Of a DNA stretch of 64,000 nucleotides, positions 29,749 through 39,787 are shown in pieces. Below the pieces are notes generated by a model, which ran no database searches, was not told the DNA's origin, and was given only the letters and a program-made list of their open reading frames with translations. Positions within the stretch are counted from its first letter, which is position 1, and the number at the start of each line of letters is the position of its first letter. The position numbers and the translations under genes were made by a program. Origin of the DNA: Camelimonas lactis (lineage in GTDB: Bacteria > Pseudomonadota > Alphaproteobacteria > Rhizobiales > Beijerinckiaceae); contig NZ_SLWL01000002.1 of assembly GCF_004342915.1 (NCBI RefSeq), forward strand, positions 1-64,000, written 5' to 3'.

Positions 29749-31086
29749 TCAGGCGTAAGCGCGGAAACTAACCCCATCGAGATAGACGGTTGTCGCGGCC
29801 CCGCCAGGGTAGATAGAAATTGAACCGTCAGCCCAAATCTTTAGGCGCCCAACGCCGGATGCACCTGTCCGGACTGCAAACTCGGAGTCTCGCCCAGGTC
29901 GAGCGCCAACTGGCAACTGGAATACATTTCCATCACTTGTGCGCGAAACCGCACCCTGGAGGTGAACTACGCCAACGTCGTCAAGGAACCATCCAGGAGA
30001 GTCGATGGCCGTAGCTCCCGACGCCATCGATGCTACTGTCCGGGGGAAATAAAATCTGTTCGCCCCCAATATGAAAGCATTATTGGCGCAAGATACGTTT
30101 TCGTTAGACAGCGCAGGAGAGACAGTTGCCTGACTGGCGAACACATTATTTTTAATGGACCCGCTCTTGATATTCACCCATTCCTGTGAGGCATCATTGT
30201 ACCCAAGCCAATTTCCTTCAAAATGCAACGCAGAGCACGCGCCCCCAAAGTACACTGGGCATACGTTATATCCTTCGATATAGCTGCCGGTGATGCTCAT
30301 ATTATCTATGGCGTCAGTGTGGATTGCCGACCCACCGCCGCCCTCCAGATCGCAATCGCGGATTATGACATTGTGGTTTGTTGACGCCAGCCTTATAGCC
30401 GCCCCTTCCAGGGTGTCGTGAATCGCTGAGTTAACCAAATGTAGCTGCATTGACGTAGTTGTCGCGACAACTGCATGCTGCTTCGCGTATCTTAACCAAG
30501 ATGTGTTGATTTCGAGGTTGTATGAATCCGATATATTAACGATTCTGTTGAACGATTGCGCCATAACCCCGGACAAACGAAGATTATTTACCTTGGAAGC
30601 TTGAAGAAAACTGACCGTTGCATCGTTGTACCGACCAATAGCAGACAGGTTTCTAAGCTCAATCCTGTAGCCCCACTCGGCCGTTGCAGGGGCAGCAGTG
30701 ATCATAAATCCGGTGAGCCCAGAGAGAGCAACAAGCTGCGCGTCATTACCTTCAACGACCATTTGCTTGGTGCTTGACGGCGTGATGTTGATTGCCGTCC
30801 CTATCCCGTACCTGGCTCGCGGCGCCAAATCGAGGCGCATCCCGATAACTGCCATCGATTGGCAATAGCCAAGCGCCGCGTTGATGGCAGGGCCATCATC
30901 GGCCACTCCATCTCCCTTTGCGCCGAACATCTCCGGTGTGACCGATGGGGTCGCTAGCTCCCACCATGCGCCATCCGCTGTCTGCAGCTTGCCGGCATGT
31001 GACGGCTCAGACGCAGCGCGACGGTAGAACGCATCGCCGCCGTCCCCTGCGGCGGCGAACCCGTCTGATCGGGTCGCCATCGGCAA
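29749..31086 (-). CDS. Phage tail spike with parallel beta-helix
   Basis: This is a probable receptor-binding or polysaccharide-degrading tail spike. The pectate-lyase-like start is TPEMFGAKGDGVADDGPAIN (about residues 51-70), followed by beta-helix rungs and the segments NHNVIIRDCDLEGGGGSA and NMSITGSYIEGYN. The 445-residue frame begins abruptly (MATRSDGFAAAGDGG) in what is usually an internal region, next to a virion-protein fragment, so the N-terminal virion-attachment part seems to be lost or shifted. DNA here is distinctly less GC-rich than in the flanks. Confidence 0.75.
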   Translation of the reverse strand: MPMATRSDGFAAAGDGGDAFYRRAASEPSHAGKLQTADGAWWELATPSVTPEMFGAKGDGVADDGPAINAALGYCQSMAVIGMRLDLAPRARYGIGTAINITPSSTKQMVVEGNDAQLVALSGLTGFMITAAPATAEWGYRIELRNLSAIGRYNDATVSFLQASKVNNLRLSGVMAQSFNRIVNISDSYNLEINTSWLRYAKQHAVVATTTSMQLHLVNSAIHDTLEGAAIRLASTNHNVIIRDCDLEGGGGSAIHTDAIDNMSITGSYIEGYNVCPVYFGGACSALHFEGNWLGYNDASQEWVNIKSGSIKNNVFASQATVSPALSNENVSCANNAFILGANRFYFPRTVASMASGATAIDSPGWFLDDVGVVHLQGAVSRTSDGNVFQLPVGARPGRDSEFAVRTGASGVGRLKIWADGSISIYPGGAATTVYLDGVSFRAYA

Positions 31087-31395
31087 CGAGCGACAGGCTC
31101 CACTCGAATGTCGAACACTGCTTCGGCAGGCGCATCGCCCTTGGATCCGACAATCTTTGCGAGCGCCTCACGCCTGCCAGAGACGGCCGAATACAAATTA
31201 TTGGCGCGCTCAAACAGTGCCTTGCCGCGCGGGCCTCCTGCCCGCTCCGCTGCCGTTTTCAGGTCGTCTGTCAGCCCGCCGTAAATGCGCTTCAGCTCGC
31301 CACCAGACATACCTTCCGGCAAGATGCCGCTGTCCAGCATCTCGCCAATGCGGGTGCGCAGCCCCTTAATCCCGGCATAGTTCAGGCCCTGACGC
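31087..31395 (-). pseudogene. Fragment of a phage virion protein
   Basis: The minus-strand frame GLNYAGIKGLRTRIGEMLDS, then GGELKRIYGGLTDDLKTAAE and LYSAVSGRREALAKIVGS, is helical and resembles the C-terminal part of phage internal or ejection proteins. It has no own start: upstream it runs straight into the CBS gene, and downstream it loses sense near AEAVFDIR. It is a leftover from deletion of the prophage structural region. Confidence 0.6.
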
Positions 31396-31819
31396 CCATC
31401 ACGTAGTCGCGCAACAGCTCCTCCTCGTTCTCGACTTCACTCAATAGCCGCTGGAGGAGGTCCCGGGCGTTGAGAAGGCCAACCGGACGCTGGCCATTGA
31501 GCACAGGCACATTTTTGATCCCGTTCACCTGCATCATGGACCAGACGTCGCGTAGCGCCGATCCCGCCGTGCAGGTCTGGACCTGGGTGCGCGCGACCAT
31601 GCACAGCGGCGTGTGGGTGTTCAGGGCTTCGCCCCTGGTGAGCCGCGCGATGATGTCGGTTTTTGTGACAATGCCGGCAAACTGGCCATCGGAAGCCGTA
31701 AGCACCAGCATGTCGGTTCCAGCATGAAGCCGTGTCGCCGCATCGCCAAGCACGCCATCCATGGGCAGCAGGACAAGTCGATCCTGGGCGACGTCGAGCA
31801 TATTCCGCACCAGCCCCAT
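31382..31819 (-). CDS. CBS-domain protein with altered C-terminus
   Basis: This 145-residue protein has two CBS domains (Bateman module), which bind adenine nucleotides and act as energy sensors. Landmarks are LTASDGQFAGIVTKTDIIAR in the first and QVNGIKNVPVLNGQRPVGLL in the second. The start at 31819 has GGGAGG upstream. Related proteins end in YVMGVGY plus a few residues; here the end is YVMGVRA, read from phage DNA. Function is probably kept because both domains are whole. Confidence 0.82.
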   Translation of the reverse strand: MGLVRNMLDVAQDRLVLLPMDGVLGDAATRLHAGTDMLVLTASDGQFAGIVTKTDIIARLTRGEALNTHTPLCMVARTQVQTCTAGSALRDVWSMMQVNGIKNVPVLNGQRPVGLLNARDLLQRLLSEVENEEELLRDYVMGVRA

Positions 31820-32386
31820 AACATCCTCCCGGTCTGGGCAATGCGCCCCGGGGCCCGCGCCCCTGCTGGCGCAAAGTTTTGGCGACAGACGACATGGCGC
31901 CCTTGTGGACCTGTCGTGACGCGCGCCCTGCCGTCGTTGCCATCCAGCTGGCGGGGCCGCCGGCCCGGACGCCCAGGGGATCGCCGGGTCCGTTGCACAC
32001 TATCCGCCTGATGCAGCGCTTGCGGCGATTCACATGGTCGTCAATGGCGTGACGGGCCGGCGCAGCACAGTTCAATCCTGGCGGGCTGCCAGCCGGCGAC
32101 ATGCCGAAGGCGGCGGGCAGACGTGTTCGCCCCCATCCCGGTCGCAGAAGCCATTGCCGGACGGGCGCGAGCGGAACCGGGAGCGTCAAACGGAAGGGCG
32201 CGGTGAAATGTGCGCAGACCGGTTGGCGACAGAAAGCCGGCGCGCGCGGCCTGTTTCCAGACCCGCCAGCTTGGCATGATCGGCCGGGCGGCAGGTCCGG
32301 CGCCGGCCAGGGCGCAAGGCGGCTGGCGTTTCGCGGCGGCGTCGGCCGGCCAGTCATCAGATCACTGGCCGGCTGTCGTAGAAAAA
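31820..32386. other. Intergenic stretch between CBS gene and ialB-like gene
   Basis: About 570 bases on which I find no gene, RNA or terminator. Long minus-strand frames here lack any protein character. Confidence 0.35.
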
Positions 32387-32914
32387 TTACTTCAGCAATG
32401 CGCTGGCGCGATCAAGCGCGTCGCCGAATCCCTTGAGGGACACGTTCAGCGCGAAGGGCTTTTCCGTATCGCTGGCGACGAGGTTCAGCTTGAGCTGTTT
32501 GCCCTTGCGCATGCTGTTCACGAGGGCCGGATCGAGCGTCAGCGGCGCGACGCAGCCGCCCGGAACACAGGTGCGGATCGGCGCGGCCGCCTGGGCCTTG
32601 TTCTCATCAACCTGCACCGCCACGCCTTTGGCCAGCAGCAGGCCAAATGGCAGCAGCAGGGCGCCTTCCGCCCCTTTCGCCGTTGGCGTCAGTTCGATGG
32701 ACAACACCCGCTGGGCGCCGCCGCCCCGGGATTGCTGCGCCAGCTGCTGCGACACGGTGCACAGCTTGCGCTCCTTGGGAACGATGCAGTTCACCACCCA
32801 GTCGCCATGGGTTTCCCGCAAGGAGGAAGCGCCGCCGGGCAAGGGCGCGCCCGTTTGCGCGAAGACCGGAGTGGACGCGAGAATCGCCGCCGCAACAATA
32901 CCAGCACGAATCAT
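32387..32914 (-). CDS. Invasion-associated locus B (IalB) family protein
   Basis: This is a periplasmic protein of the IalB family, named from Bartonella but widespread in alphaproteobacteria. The ATG at 32914 starts a signal peptide (MIRAGIVAAAILASTPVFAQ); an ATG five codons upstream is possible. The 175-residue protein has the family pattern GDWVVNC near the N-terminus, the cysteine pairs and LPFGLLLAKGVAVQVD, and CVPGGCVAPL. Its molecular role is unknown. Confidence 0.88.
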   Translation of the reverse strand: MIRAGIVAAAILASTPVFAQTGAPLPGGASSLRETHGDWVVNCIVPKERKLCTVSQQLAQQSRGGGAQRVLSIELTPTAKGAEGALLLPFGLLLAKGVAVQVDENKAQAAAPIRTCVPGGCVAPLTLDPALVNSMRKGKQLKLNLVASDTEKPFALNVSLKGFGDALDRASALLK

Positions 32915-33253
32915 ATGATCTTTTCTCATGCGAATGGATTGGCAAAAAAGGCCGGAGACAACATCCAGCCTGGATGATTTCTGCTATTGTATATTGGAAT
33001 TCACGCCCCCGTAGAAGTATAGAAAACGCGCCCCCGGCGTTTTGTCGCCCGGGATTTCATGCGGGCGCGGCGTTTGCCGGCCGCATGCCCGCGCGACCGT
33101 AACGATGCAGGACTGGATGAGCGAGGCAAGCGGCGAGAGGCGCCGGCGAGAATTGTCATCCGGCCGTGGAATATGGTACCCGGTCAGCGAGGCCGGCGTG
33201 CCGGCGCTCCGCCTTCACTGGCTGGGCAACCTTTTCTCTGGTTGGGAAACTTC
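32915..33253. other. Intergenic stretch upstream of the complex I subunit gene
   Basis: About 340 bases between divergent genes. It holds the ialB-like promoter region (AT-rich around 32970-33020) and no other gene that I can support. Confidence 0.4.
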
Positions 33254-33562
33254 ATGACCGCGCGCATCCTGCAGCCTGCCCGCAACGCCATGCAGTCCGG
33301 CAAGGCCAAATCCGGCCGCTGGCTGCTTGCTTTCGATCCGGCCTCTCCGCGCAGCGTCGAGCCATTGATGGGCTGGACCAGTTCGTCGGACACGCGCCAG
33401 CAGTTGCGCCTGTGGTTCGACAGCAAGGAGGAAGCGATCGCCTACGCGGAGCGTAACGGCCTTGCCTGGCGCGTTGAGGAGCCTCGCCCGACCCGCCCGC
33501 GGCGCAGCGTCGCCTACTCCGACAATTTCAGGTCCGACCGTATCGGCCAGTGGACGCACTGA
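33254..33562 (+). CDS. ETC complex I subunit, NDUFS4 family
   Basis: This is an accessory subunit of NADH:ubiquinone oxidoreductase of the 18-kDa (NDUFS4) type found in alphaproteobacteria and mitochondria. The 102-residue protein shows ARILQPARNAMQSGKA, then WLLAFDP, LMGWTSSSDTRQQLRLWFDS and the typical EAIAYAERNGL. The start is placed by this homology, since the ribosome binding site is weak. It stands alone, as is common, beside tRNA-Arg and away from the nuo operon. Confidence 0.92.
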   Translation: MTARILQPARNAMQSGKAKSGRWLLAFDPASPRSVEPLMGWTSSSDTRQQLRLWFDSKEEAIAYAERNGLAWRVEEPRPTRPRRSVAYSDNFRSDRIGQWTH

Positions 33563-33777
33563 ACCGCCATGGCTCCGGCGGGCAGGTCGCCGGGCTGCCC
33601 CCGCCGCCGCCCGCCACGAACAGCCAAAGCGGGCGTTTGCAGGATTTATGCTGCAGGCGCGGGGAATTCCGGCCTATATGATCCAGGGTTTTCGGGCGGA
33701 ATCGCCCGGCCCGCCGGGCAGGCGCATCGCCCTTCACGCCGCACACCTTTCTGGCCCGCCCCGCCAGCATGTCATGG

Positions 33778-33854
33778 GGCCCCGTAGCTCAGCTGGATAG
33801 AGCGTCGACCTTCTAAGTCGAATGTCGCAGGTTCGAATCCTGCCGGGGTCGCCA
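33778..33854 (+). tRNA. tRNA-Arg (TCT)
   Basis: A 77-base tRNA with encoded CCA begins GGCCCCGTAGCTCAGCTGG. Anticodon loop CTTCTAA gives TCT. The T arm has GGTTCGAATCC, and acceptor arms pair with one G-U. Confidence 0.95.
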
Positions 33855-34413
33855 CCGTTCCTGTCAACCACGCGACGACGGGGCCGTTGATCCAGGGTGG
33901 TTGATCCCGGGCTTGATCCCGGGCCTGGCCGGGGCTACCCGCCGCACTGGTATCCAGTTCTTCCTCCCTCCTCATTCCCCCGCCGCCTTCCCGCTTGCCG
34001 CCGGCGCAGATCTGCTGATCGTCCAGGCTTTTCGCCCAGGTTCCCCCTGCGTTCGATGCGGGCCGGATCGTTGTCGCGGAGGATCGGCGCCAGGGCCTGG
34101 GCGACGGCCCGGACCGCCGTTTATGAACAGGGGTTAAACCATGTGACTCACGGTCGAATCCTTGACTTTCCGGCGGCGCGTCGACATCTTTCCTTCATGA
34201 ACGACGCGCTCGCCACAGCGGGACATCCGCAAGCCAACTGCCCGATAGCGGGACACTAGCCCGACGTTCGTCCGCGCGCCCCGGACGTCGGGGGCGCGCC
34301 GCCTGTGTTTCAGGCCACCCGTCTGTCGCCAGCAGGCGCGCTTTCCCAGCAGATTTTTGTTTATCGCACCCGGTCCAGCGGAGACGCGCGCCGGATTGGA
34401 AGGCCTGACCCCC
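33855..34413. other. Intergenic stretch between tRNA-Arg and rnk
   Basis: About 560 bases. It contains a perfect tandem pair TTGATCCCGGGC at 33901-33912 and 33913-33924. I see no gene and no integrase or att-like copy of the tRNA 3' end. Confidence 0.4.
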
Positions 34414-34821
34414 ATGACCAAACTCAGCAGCACCCGCTCCCGTTTGCCCGCGCTGGTTATCAACGCGGATGACCACCACCGCCTCACCATGCTTGCGGAA
34501 GCGGCCAGCGACCGGATGCCGGATGTCGCTGAGGTTCTGCTTCAGGAGCTGGATCGCGCCCGGGTGGTGAAGGATGGCTCCGCGCCGGCCGACCGGGTGC
34601 GGATGGGCTCGACAGTCACCTATCGCTCCGACAGTGGCGAACGGACCGTGCGGCTGGTCTATCCCGGCGAGGCGGATATCGAAGCGGGACGCATCTCAAT
34701 TCTCACGCCGATTGGCGCGGCGCTGATCGGCCTCAGCCCTGGCCAGTCCATCAAATGGACAGCCCGTGACGGGGTGGCCCACCAGCTGACCATTGTGGAC
34801 GTCAAGCCGCCGACCGTCTGA
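34414..34821 (+). CDS. rnk: Rnk-type regulator of nucleoside diphosphate kinase, GreA/B C-terminal fold
   Basis: Rnk resembles the RNA-polymerase secondary-channel factors GreA/GreB but with a short N-terminal helix pair. The 135-residue protein has the short N-terminal domain (VINADDHHRLTMLAEAASDR) and the FKBP-like C-terminal domain with VRMGSTVTYRSDSGE, TVRLVYPGEADIEAGRISIL and SPIGAALIG-type residues (here TPIGAALIGLSPGQ). The ATG at 34414 is chosen by homology; a longer frame starts at 34357. Confidence 0.9.
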   Translation: MTKLSSTRSRLPALVINADDHHRLTMLAEAASDRMPDVAEVLLQELDRARVVKDGSAPADRVRMGSTVTYRSDSGERTVRLVYPGEADIEAGRISILTPIGAALIGLSPGQSIKWTARDGVAHQLTIVDVKPPTV

Positions 34822-35539
34822 GCGCCGGGGCCGGGCCCTGCCCCGCGCCAGGACATTGTTCCCGGCCCGCTAAAATCGCCAATCAAAATCATCGATCAAA
34901 ATCACCGGGCGATTGCGCCGTGGCCCGGCGCCCGCGTGGCCTGGACGTGGAAGCGCGTCCAGGTCTTTGGCCAGGGCACCCTGCACGATGCGATGAAGCC
35001 TCCGGCGACGCGGCGGAGGTTAATGGCCGTGCTCCCGACGGGACCCTTGCCGGCCCTTCCGCCGCGCCCCCCCGGCCCTGCGAATCCCTTTCCGCGAATT
35101 CTGTCCAACGAATCTGCCCCAGCGAAATCTGCCCCGCGCCCCCGGCTTTGCGGCGCGCGCCCTGGGAGACATGCGGCCGGAATATTGATTCGGGCGCTCC
35201 ACGCAGCCGGCTTGCGCCAGCCCGGCCGTGAGGGCATATCCGGCGCTGGCCCGGGTCCTTCTGGCGTTTCACGAATACGCGACCCGGGAGCCCCCGGAAA
35301 CACGGCGCTTCAGCCGCTCGCAGGGCCGCCACGCCCCGGGCGCCCCGATGGCAACAGCCCGGCGCCAAATGCGCGGCGTCCACATCCCCGCGCCGTCGCC
35401 TCGCAAAAGTCCCCGATTTCCACATGGCGGATATATTTTTACGATTTGAAAACGGTCGTGGAAACGGCGACGCTCCAGGTGAAAACGCCGTATTCGCCGC
35501 AGGTTGGGCGCGTCAAGCAGCCGGTTTCATCCCGTTTTG

Positions 35540-35555
35540 ACACAAGCTGTGGGGG
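35540..35555 (+). promoter_or_regulatory. Probable NrdR box 1 (weak)
   Basis: ACACAAGCTGTGGGGG is a degenerate match to the palindromic NrdR box ACACTATATATAGTGT. Its support comes mainly from lying 32 bases upstream of the better box, a usual spacing for paired NrdR sites. Confidence 0.45.
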
Positions 35556-35571
35556 TGACTGTCGGGCTGGG

Positions 35572-35587
35572 TGCCTATATATAGTGT
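35572..35587 (+). promoter_or_regulatory. Probable NrdR box 2
   Basis: TGCCTATATATAGTGT matches 13 of 16 positions of the NrdR consensus, with the whole right part exact. NrdR is the ATP/dATP-sensing repressor of ribonucleotide reductase genes, and nrdJ is the next gene downstream. Confidence 0.65.
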
Positions 35588-35907
35588 TTTGACGCGAGGC
35601 GAACCGATAACGGGCGCAGCCAGGCCAGGCTGGCGTCCGGTTCATTCGGGCGACGGGCGGCGGAGGGAGACTTCACGCCGCGCCAAAACCGTCTCAACCG
35701 ATCATCATCCGTGGCGCGTGGTCCCTTTCGACCGGCGGCGCGGCGTGCTTGCGGACAACGCCAGGCGGATGACGCCAGGGTTCGTCTCTTTTTTGAAATT
35801 GCCGCATTTTCCTGATGCGAGGCGGTTTGCGTCTCGCGGAAAATGCCCATCGCCACGACACAGCTGAACCGCCGTGTGCATCGCGGGCGGGCGTGACGGA
35901 GTCTTCC

Positions 35908-38900
35908 ATGCGGATCGAGCGGCGCTACACCACCGGGGACAAGCCAATCTGGGAGAGCATTGCGTTTCGCAAGGCCACCAGCGAGATTCGCAATCCGGAC
36001 GGCTCCGTGGTCTTCCGTCTGGAAGACATGGAGGTTCCGGCCGGCTGGAGCCAGGTGGCGGCCGACGTGCTCGCCCAGAAGTATTTTCGCAAGGCCGGCG
36101 TGCCGTCGCGGCTGAAGCGCGTCGAGGAAAATGGCGTTCCGTCCTGGCTGTGGCGCTCGGTTGCCGACGAGGCGGCCCTCGCCGCCCTGCCCGTCGACGC
36201 GCGCACCCGCTCGGAGATCTCGGCCCGGGAAGTGTTCGACCGTCTCGCCGGCTGCTGGACCTACTGGGGCTGGAAGGGCGGCTATTTCACCGCCGAGGAC
36301 GACGCCAGCGCTTTCTTTGATGAACTGCGCTATATGCTGGCCAACCAGATGGTGGCGCCCAACTCGCCGCAGTGGTTCAACACCGGCCTGCACTGGGCCT
36401 ATGGCATCGATGGCCCTGGCCAGGGCCACTATTATGTCGATTTCCAGACCGGCGAACTGAAGGCCTCCGAATCGGCCTATGAGCACCCGCAGCCGCACGC
36501 CTGCTTCATCCAGTCCGTCGCCGACGACCTGGTGAATGAAGGCGGCATCATGGACCTGTGGGTGCGCGAGGCGCGCCTGTTCAAATACGGCTCCGGCACC
36601 GGCTCCAACTTCTCGGCCCTGCGCGGCGACGGCGAGAAGCTGTCTGGCGGCGGTCGCTCCTCCGGCCTGATGTCGTTCCTGAAGATTGGCGACCGCGCCG
36701 CCGGCGCCATCAAGTCGGGCGGCACCACACGCCGCGCCGCCAAGATGGTGGTGGTCGACGTCGACCATCCGGACATCGAAGCCTACATCGACTGGAAGGT
36801 GAAGGAGGAGCAGAAGGTCGCCGCCCTCGTCACCGGCTCCAAGACCGTGCGTCGCCACATGAAGGCGGTGCTGAAGGCCTGCGTGAACTGCGAGGGCGAA
36901 GGCGACGCCTGCTTCGACCCGGAGCGCAACCCGGTGCTGAAGCGCGAACTGCGCCTCGCCCGCCGCGCCCAGGTGCCGGACAGCTACCTGAAGCGCGTCA
37001 TCCAGTACGCCCGCCAGGGCTATCGCGACCTCGATTTCGACGTCTACGACACGGACTGGGATTCGGAGGCCTATCTCACGGTTTCCGGCCAGAACTCCAA
37101 CAATTCGGTGTCGCTGACCGACGACTTCCTGCGCGCTGTCGAGAACGACGGCTCGTGGGCGCTGAACTACCGCGACGGCAAGGTGAAGAAGACCCTGGCC
37201 GCCCGCGACCTGTGGGAGAAGATCAGCTACGCCGCCTGGGCGTCGGCTGATCCGGGCCTGCACTACAACACCACCATGAACGACTGGCACACCTGCCCGG
37301 CGGACGGCCGCATTCGCGCCTCCAACCCGTGCTCGGAGTACATGTTCCTGGACGACACCGCCTGCAACCTGGCTTCGGCCAACCTGCTGCAGTTCTATGA
37401 TCGCGACGCCCAACGCATGGACGTGGAGAGCTTCGCCCACGCCTGCCGGCTGTGGACGGTGGTGCTGGAAATCTCGGTGACCATGGCGCAGTTTCCCTCG
37501 AAGGAAATTGCCCGCCTGTCCTACGAGTTCCGCACCCTGGGTCTTGGCTACGCCAACATCGGCGGCCTGCTGATGACCATGGGCCTTGGCTATGACAGCC
37601 GCGAGGGCCGCGCCCTCACCGGCGCCCTCACCGCCATCATGACCGGCGTGTCCTACGCCACCTCGGCCGAGATGGCGAAGGAGCTGGGACCGTTCCCCGG
37701 CTACGCCCGCAACGCCGACCACATGCTGCGGGTCATCCGCAACCATCGCCGCGCCGCCCATGGCGTGACCAGCGGCTATGAGGGGCTGTCGGTGACGCCG
37801 GTGGCGCTCGACGCCGCCTCGTGCCCGGACCAGCGGCTGATCGAGGTCGCCCGCGCCGCCTGGGATGAGACCCTGAAGCTCGGGCAGGAGCATGGCTTCC
37901 GCAACGCCCAGGCCACGGTGATCGCGCCCACCGGCACCATTGGCCTGGTGATGGATTGCGACACCACCGGCATCGAGCCGGACTTCGCCCTGGTGAAGTT
38001 CAAGAAGCTGGCCGGCGGCGGCTACTTCAAGATCATCAACCGCGCCGTGCCGGACGCCCTGCGCCGCCTTGGCTACACGGAAGCGCAGATCGCCGAGATC
38101 GAGGCTTACGCCATCGGCCACGGTTCGCTGGGCCAGGCGCCGGGCGTCAACCACACGACGCTGCGGGCGAAGGGGTTTGACGACGCGGCCATCGCCGCCG
38201 TTGAAAAGGCGCTGCCGAGCGCCTTCGACATCAAGTTCGTCTTCAACAAGTGGACGCTGGGCGAGGAACTGCTGACGGGCCGGCTGAAAGTTCCGGCCGA
38301 ACGCCTTGAAGACCCCGCTTTCGAGCTGCTGGCGTTCCTCGGCTTCAGCCGCAAGGACATCGACGCCGCCAACATCCACGTTTGCGGCGCCATGACCCTG
38401 GAAGGCGCGCCGCACCTGAAGAAAGAGCATTATGCGGTGTTCGACTGCGCCAATCCGTGCGGTCGCATTGGCAGGCGCTACCTGTCGGTGGAGAGCCACA
38501 TCCAGATGATGGCGGCGGCGCAGCCGTTCATCTCCGGCGCCATCTCCAAAACCATCAACATGCCGAACGACGCGACGGTCGAGGACTGCTCCAGCGCCTA
38601 CATGCTGTCCTGGCGGCTCGGCCTGAAGGCCAACGCCCTGTATCGCGACGGCTCCAAGCTGTCGCAGCCGCTCAACGCCGCGCTGATCTCGGACGAGGAC
38701 GACGAGGTCGAGGACGCCGTCGACACCCTGCTGGCCCAGCCGACCGCGGCCCGCACCGCCCAGGTGGCCGAGCGCATTGTCGAGAAGGTGGTGGAGCGGG
38801 TGCAGCGGGTGCGCGAGCGTGAAAAGCTGCCCGATCGCCGCAAGGGTTACACCCAGAAGGCCATGGTCGGCGGCCACAAGGTTTATGTGCGTACGGGCGA

Positions 38901-39645
38901 GTATGAGGATGGCCGCCTCGGCGAGATCTTCATCGACATGCACAAGGAAGGCGCCGCCTTCCGCGCCATGATGAACAATTTCGCCATCGCCATTTCGCTC
39001 GGCCTGCAATACGGCGTGCCGCTCGACGAATATGTGGAGGCCTTCACCTTCACCCGTTTCGAGCCGGCCGGCTTCGTCCAGGGCAACCAGTCGATCAAGA
39101 ACGCCACGTCGATCCTCGACTATGTGTTCCGCGAACTGGCGATCTCCTATCTCGGTCGCGACGACCTCGCCCACGTCGACCCGTCCGAGATCGGCTTCGA
39201 CGTCATCGGCAAGGGCGCGGCCCAGGGCCGGCAGCAGCCGGACGGCGAGCCTGTCGCCACGCCCGCGCCGCGTCCGCTGGTTTCCAAGGGTTTCGTGCGC
39301 GGTCGCCAGCCGACCAACCTGCTGGCCATCGCCGGCGGCAATGACGGCGCGCCAACCGCCCTGGCTGGCGGCGCCCAGGCGGCGACGGCCCTGAAGGAAG
39401 CCCTGCCGGAGCTGAACGACAACGACGACGACGAGGCCCAGGCGGAGGCGATTTCGGCGAAGCTGCAATTCGCCCCGGCCGGCTCCGCGGCAGCGGCGGC
39501 CCCGTCTTCCTCGGACCGGCGCAAGGAAGCGCTGATGAAGGGCTACCAGGGCGACGCCTGTGGCGAATGCGGCAACTTCACCCTGGTCCGCAACGGCACC
39601 TGCCTGAAATGCGACACCTGCGGCGGCACCACGGGATGCAGCTGA
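35908..39645 (+). CDS. nrdJ: Vitamin B12-dependent (class II) ribonucleotide reductase
   Basis: This enzyme makes deoxyribonucleotides using adenosylcobalamin as radical source and needs no oxygen. The ATG at 35908 has GGAG upstream. The 1245-residue protein has the substrate-site motifs [27 protein letters not shown] and [20 protein letters not shown] (active cysteine and glutamate region), then the [17 protein letters not shown] loop. The C-terminus ends in a cysteine-rich zinc-ribbon ([19 protein letters not shown]), typical of the long NrdJ form of alphaproteobacteria, preceded by an alanine/proline-rich linker. Two NrdR-like boxes precede it and a terminator follows. Confidence 0.96.
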   Translation: MRIERRYTTGDKPIWESIAFRKATSEIRNPDGSVVFRLEDMEVPAGWSQVAADVLAQKYFRKAGVPSRLKRVEENGVPSWLWRSVADEAALAALPVDARTRSEISAREVFDRLAGCWTYWGWKGGYFTAEDDASAFFDELRYMLANQMVAPNSPQWFNTGLHWAYGIDGPGQGHYYVDFQTGELKASESAYEHPQPHACFIQSVADDLVNEGGIMDLWVREARLFKYGSGTGSNFSALRGDGEKLSGGGRSSGLMSFLKIGDRAAGAIKSGGTTRRAAKMVVVDVDHPDIEAYIDWKVKEEQKVAALVTGSKTVRRHMKAVLKACVNCEGEGDACFDPERNPVLKRELRLARRAQVPDSYLKRVIQYARQGYRDLDFDVYDTDWDSEAYLTVSGQNSNNSVSLTDDFLRAVENDGSWALNYRDGKVKKTLAARDLWEKISYAAWASADPGLHYNTTMNDWHTCPADGRIRASNPCSEYMFLDDTACNLASANLLQFYDRDAQRMDVESFAHACRLWTVVLEISVTMAQFPSKEIARLSYEFRTLGLGYANIGGLLMTMGLGYDSREGRALTGALTAIMTGVSYATSAEMAKELGPFPGYARNADHMLRVIRNHRRAAHGVTSGYEGLSVTPVALDAASCPDQRLIEVARAAWDETLKLGQEHGFRNAQATVIAPTGTIGLVMDCDTTGIEPDFALVKFKKLAGGGYFKIINRAVPDALRRLGYTEAQIAEIEAYAIGHGSLGQAPGVNHTTLRAKGFDDAAIAAVEKALPSAFDIKFVFNKWTLGEELLTGRLKVPAERLEDPAFELLAFLGFSRKDIDAANIHVCGAMTLEGAPHLKKEHYAVFDCANPCGRIGRRYLSVESHIQMMAAAQPFISGAISKTINMPNDATVEDCSSAYMLSWRLGLKANALYRDGSKLSQPLNAALISDEDDEVEDAVDTLLAQPTAARTAQVAERIVEKVVERVQRVREREKLPDRRKGYTQKAMVGGHKVYVRTGEYEDGRLGEIFIDMHKEGAAFRAMMNNFAIAISLGLQYGVPLDEYVEAFTFTRFEPAGFVQGNQSIKNATSILDYVFRELAISYLGRDDLAHVDPSEIGFDVIGKGAAQGRQQPDGEPVATPAPRPLVSKGFVRGRQPTNLLAIAGGNDGAPTALAGGAQAATALKEALPELNDNDDDEAQAEAISAKLQFAPAGSAAAAAPSSSDRRKEALMKGYQGDACGECGNFTLVRNGTCLKCDTCGGTTGCS

Positions 39646-39688
39646 CGCTTCTGGGGACGCATGGCGTTCTCACGCCATCGGGACGAAA

Positions 39689-39723
39689 CAGAAAAGGCAG
39701 CTCAGTCGAGCTGCCTTTTCTGT
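39689..39723 (+). terminator. Intrinsic terminator of nrdJ
   Basis: AAAAGGCAGCTC and GAGCTGCCTTTT form a perfect 12-base stem with a short loop, 44 bases after the nrdJ stop. It is symmetrical enough to work on both strands, and the convergent AraC gene ends about 65 bases on. Confidence 0.9.
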
Positions 39724-39787
39724 TGTCACGATATGCAGGCCTTATGCGACGCCGTGACGTCGCGTCGCCGGAACCTGGAGCCGGCTA

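Larger units (their letters stand above)
27500..31395. mobile_element. Decayed prophage remnant
   Basis: This block holds phage lysis genes (GH108 endolysin, i-spanin, o-spanin, a small membrane protein), a tail-spike gene and a fragment of a virion protein, but no integrase, terminase, portal or capsid genes. The right edge lies within the 3' end of the CBS-domain gene at about 31385-31405, where the phage frame (GLNYAGIKGLRTRIGEML) replaces the normal CBS C-terminus. The left edge is less certain, near the AT-rich stretch at 27500-27690 beside tRNA-Pro. Base composition inside is less GC-biased than in the flanks, most clearly around 30000-30900. Confidence 0.75.
34822..35907. other. Long gene-free region upstream of nrdJ
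   Basis: About 1.1 kb without a supportable gene. At 34872-34900 there is a tandem pair ATCAAAATCATCG and ATCAAAATCACCG. Two NrdR-box-like sites stand at 35540-35587, leaving a leader of about 320 bases before nrdJ. I looked for a cobalamin riboswitch but did not recognise its conserved core. Confidence 0.5.
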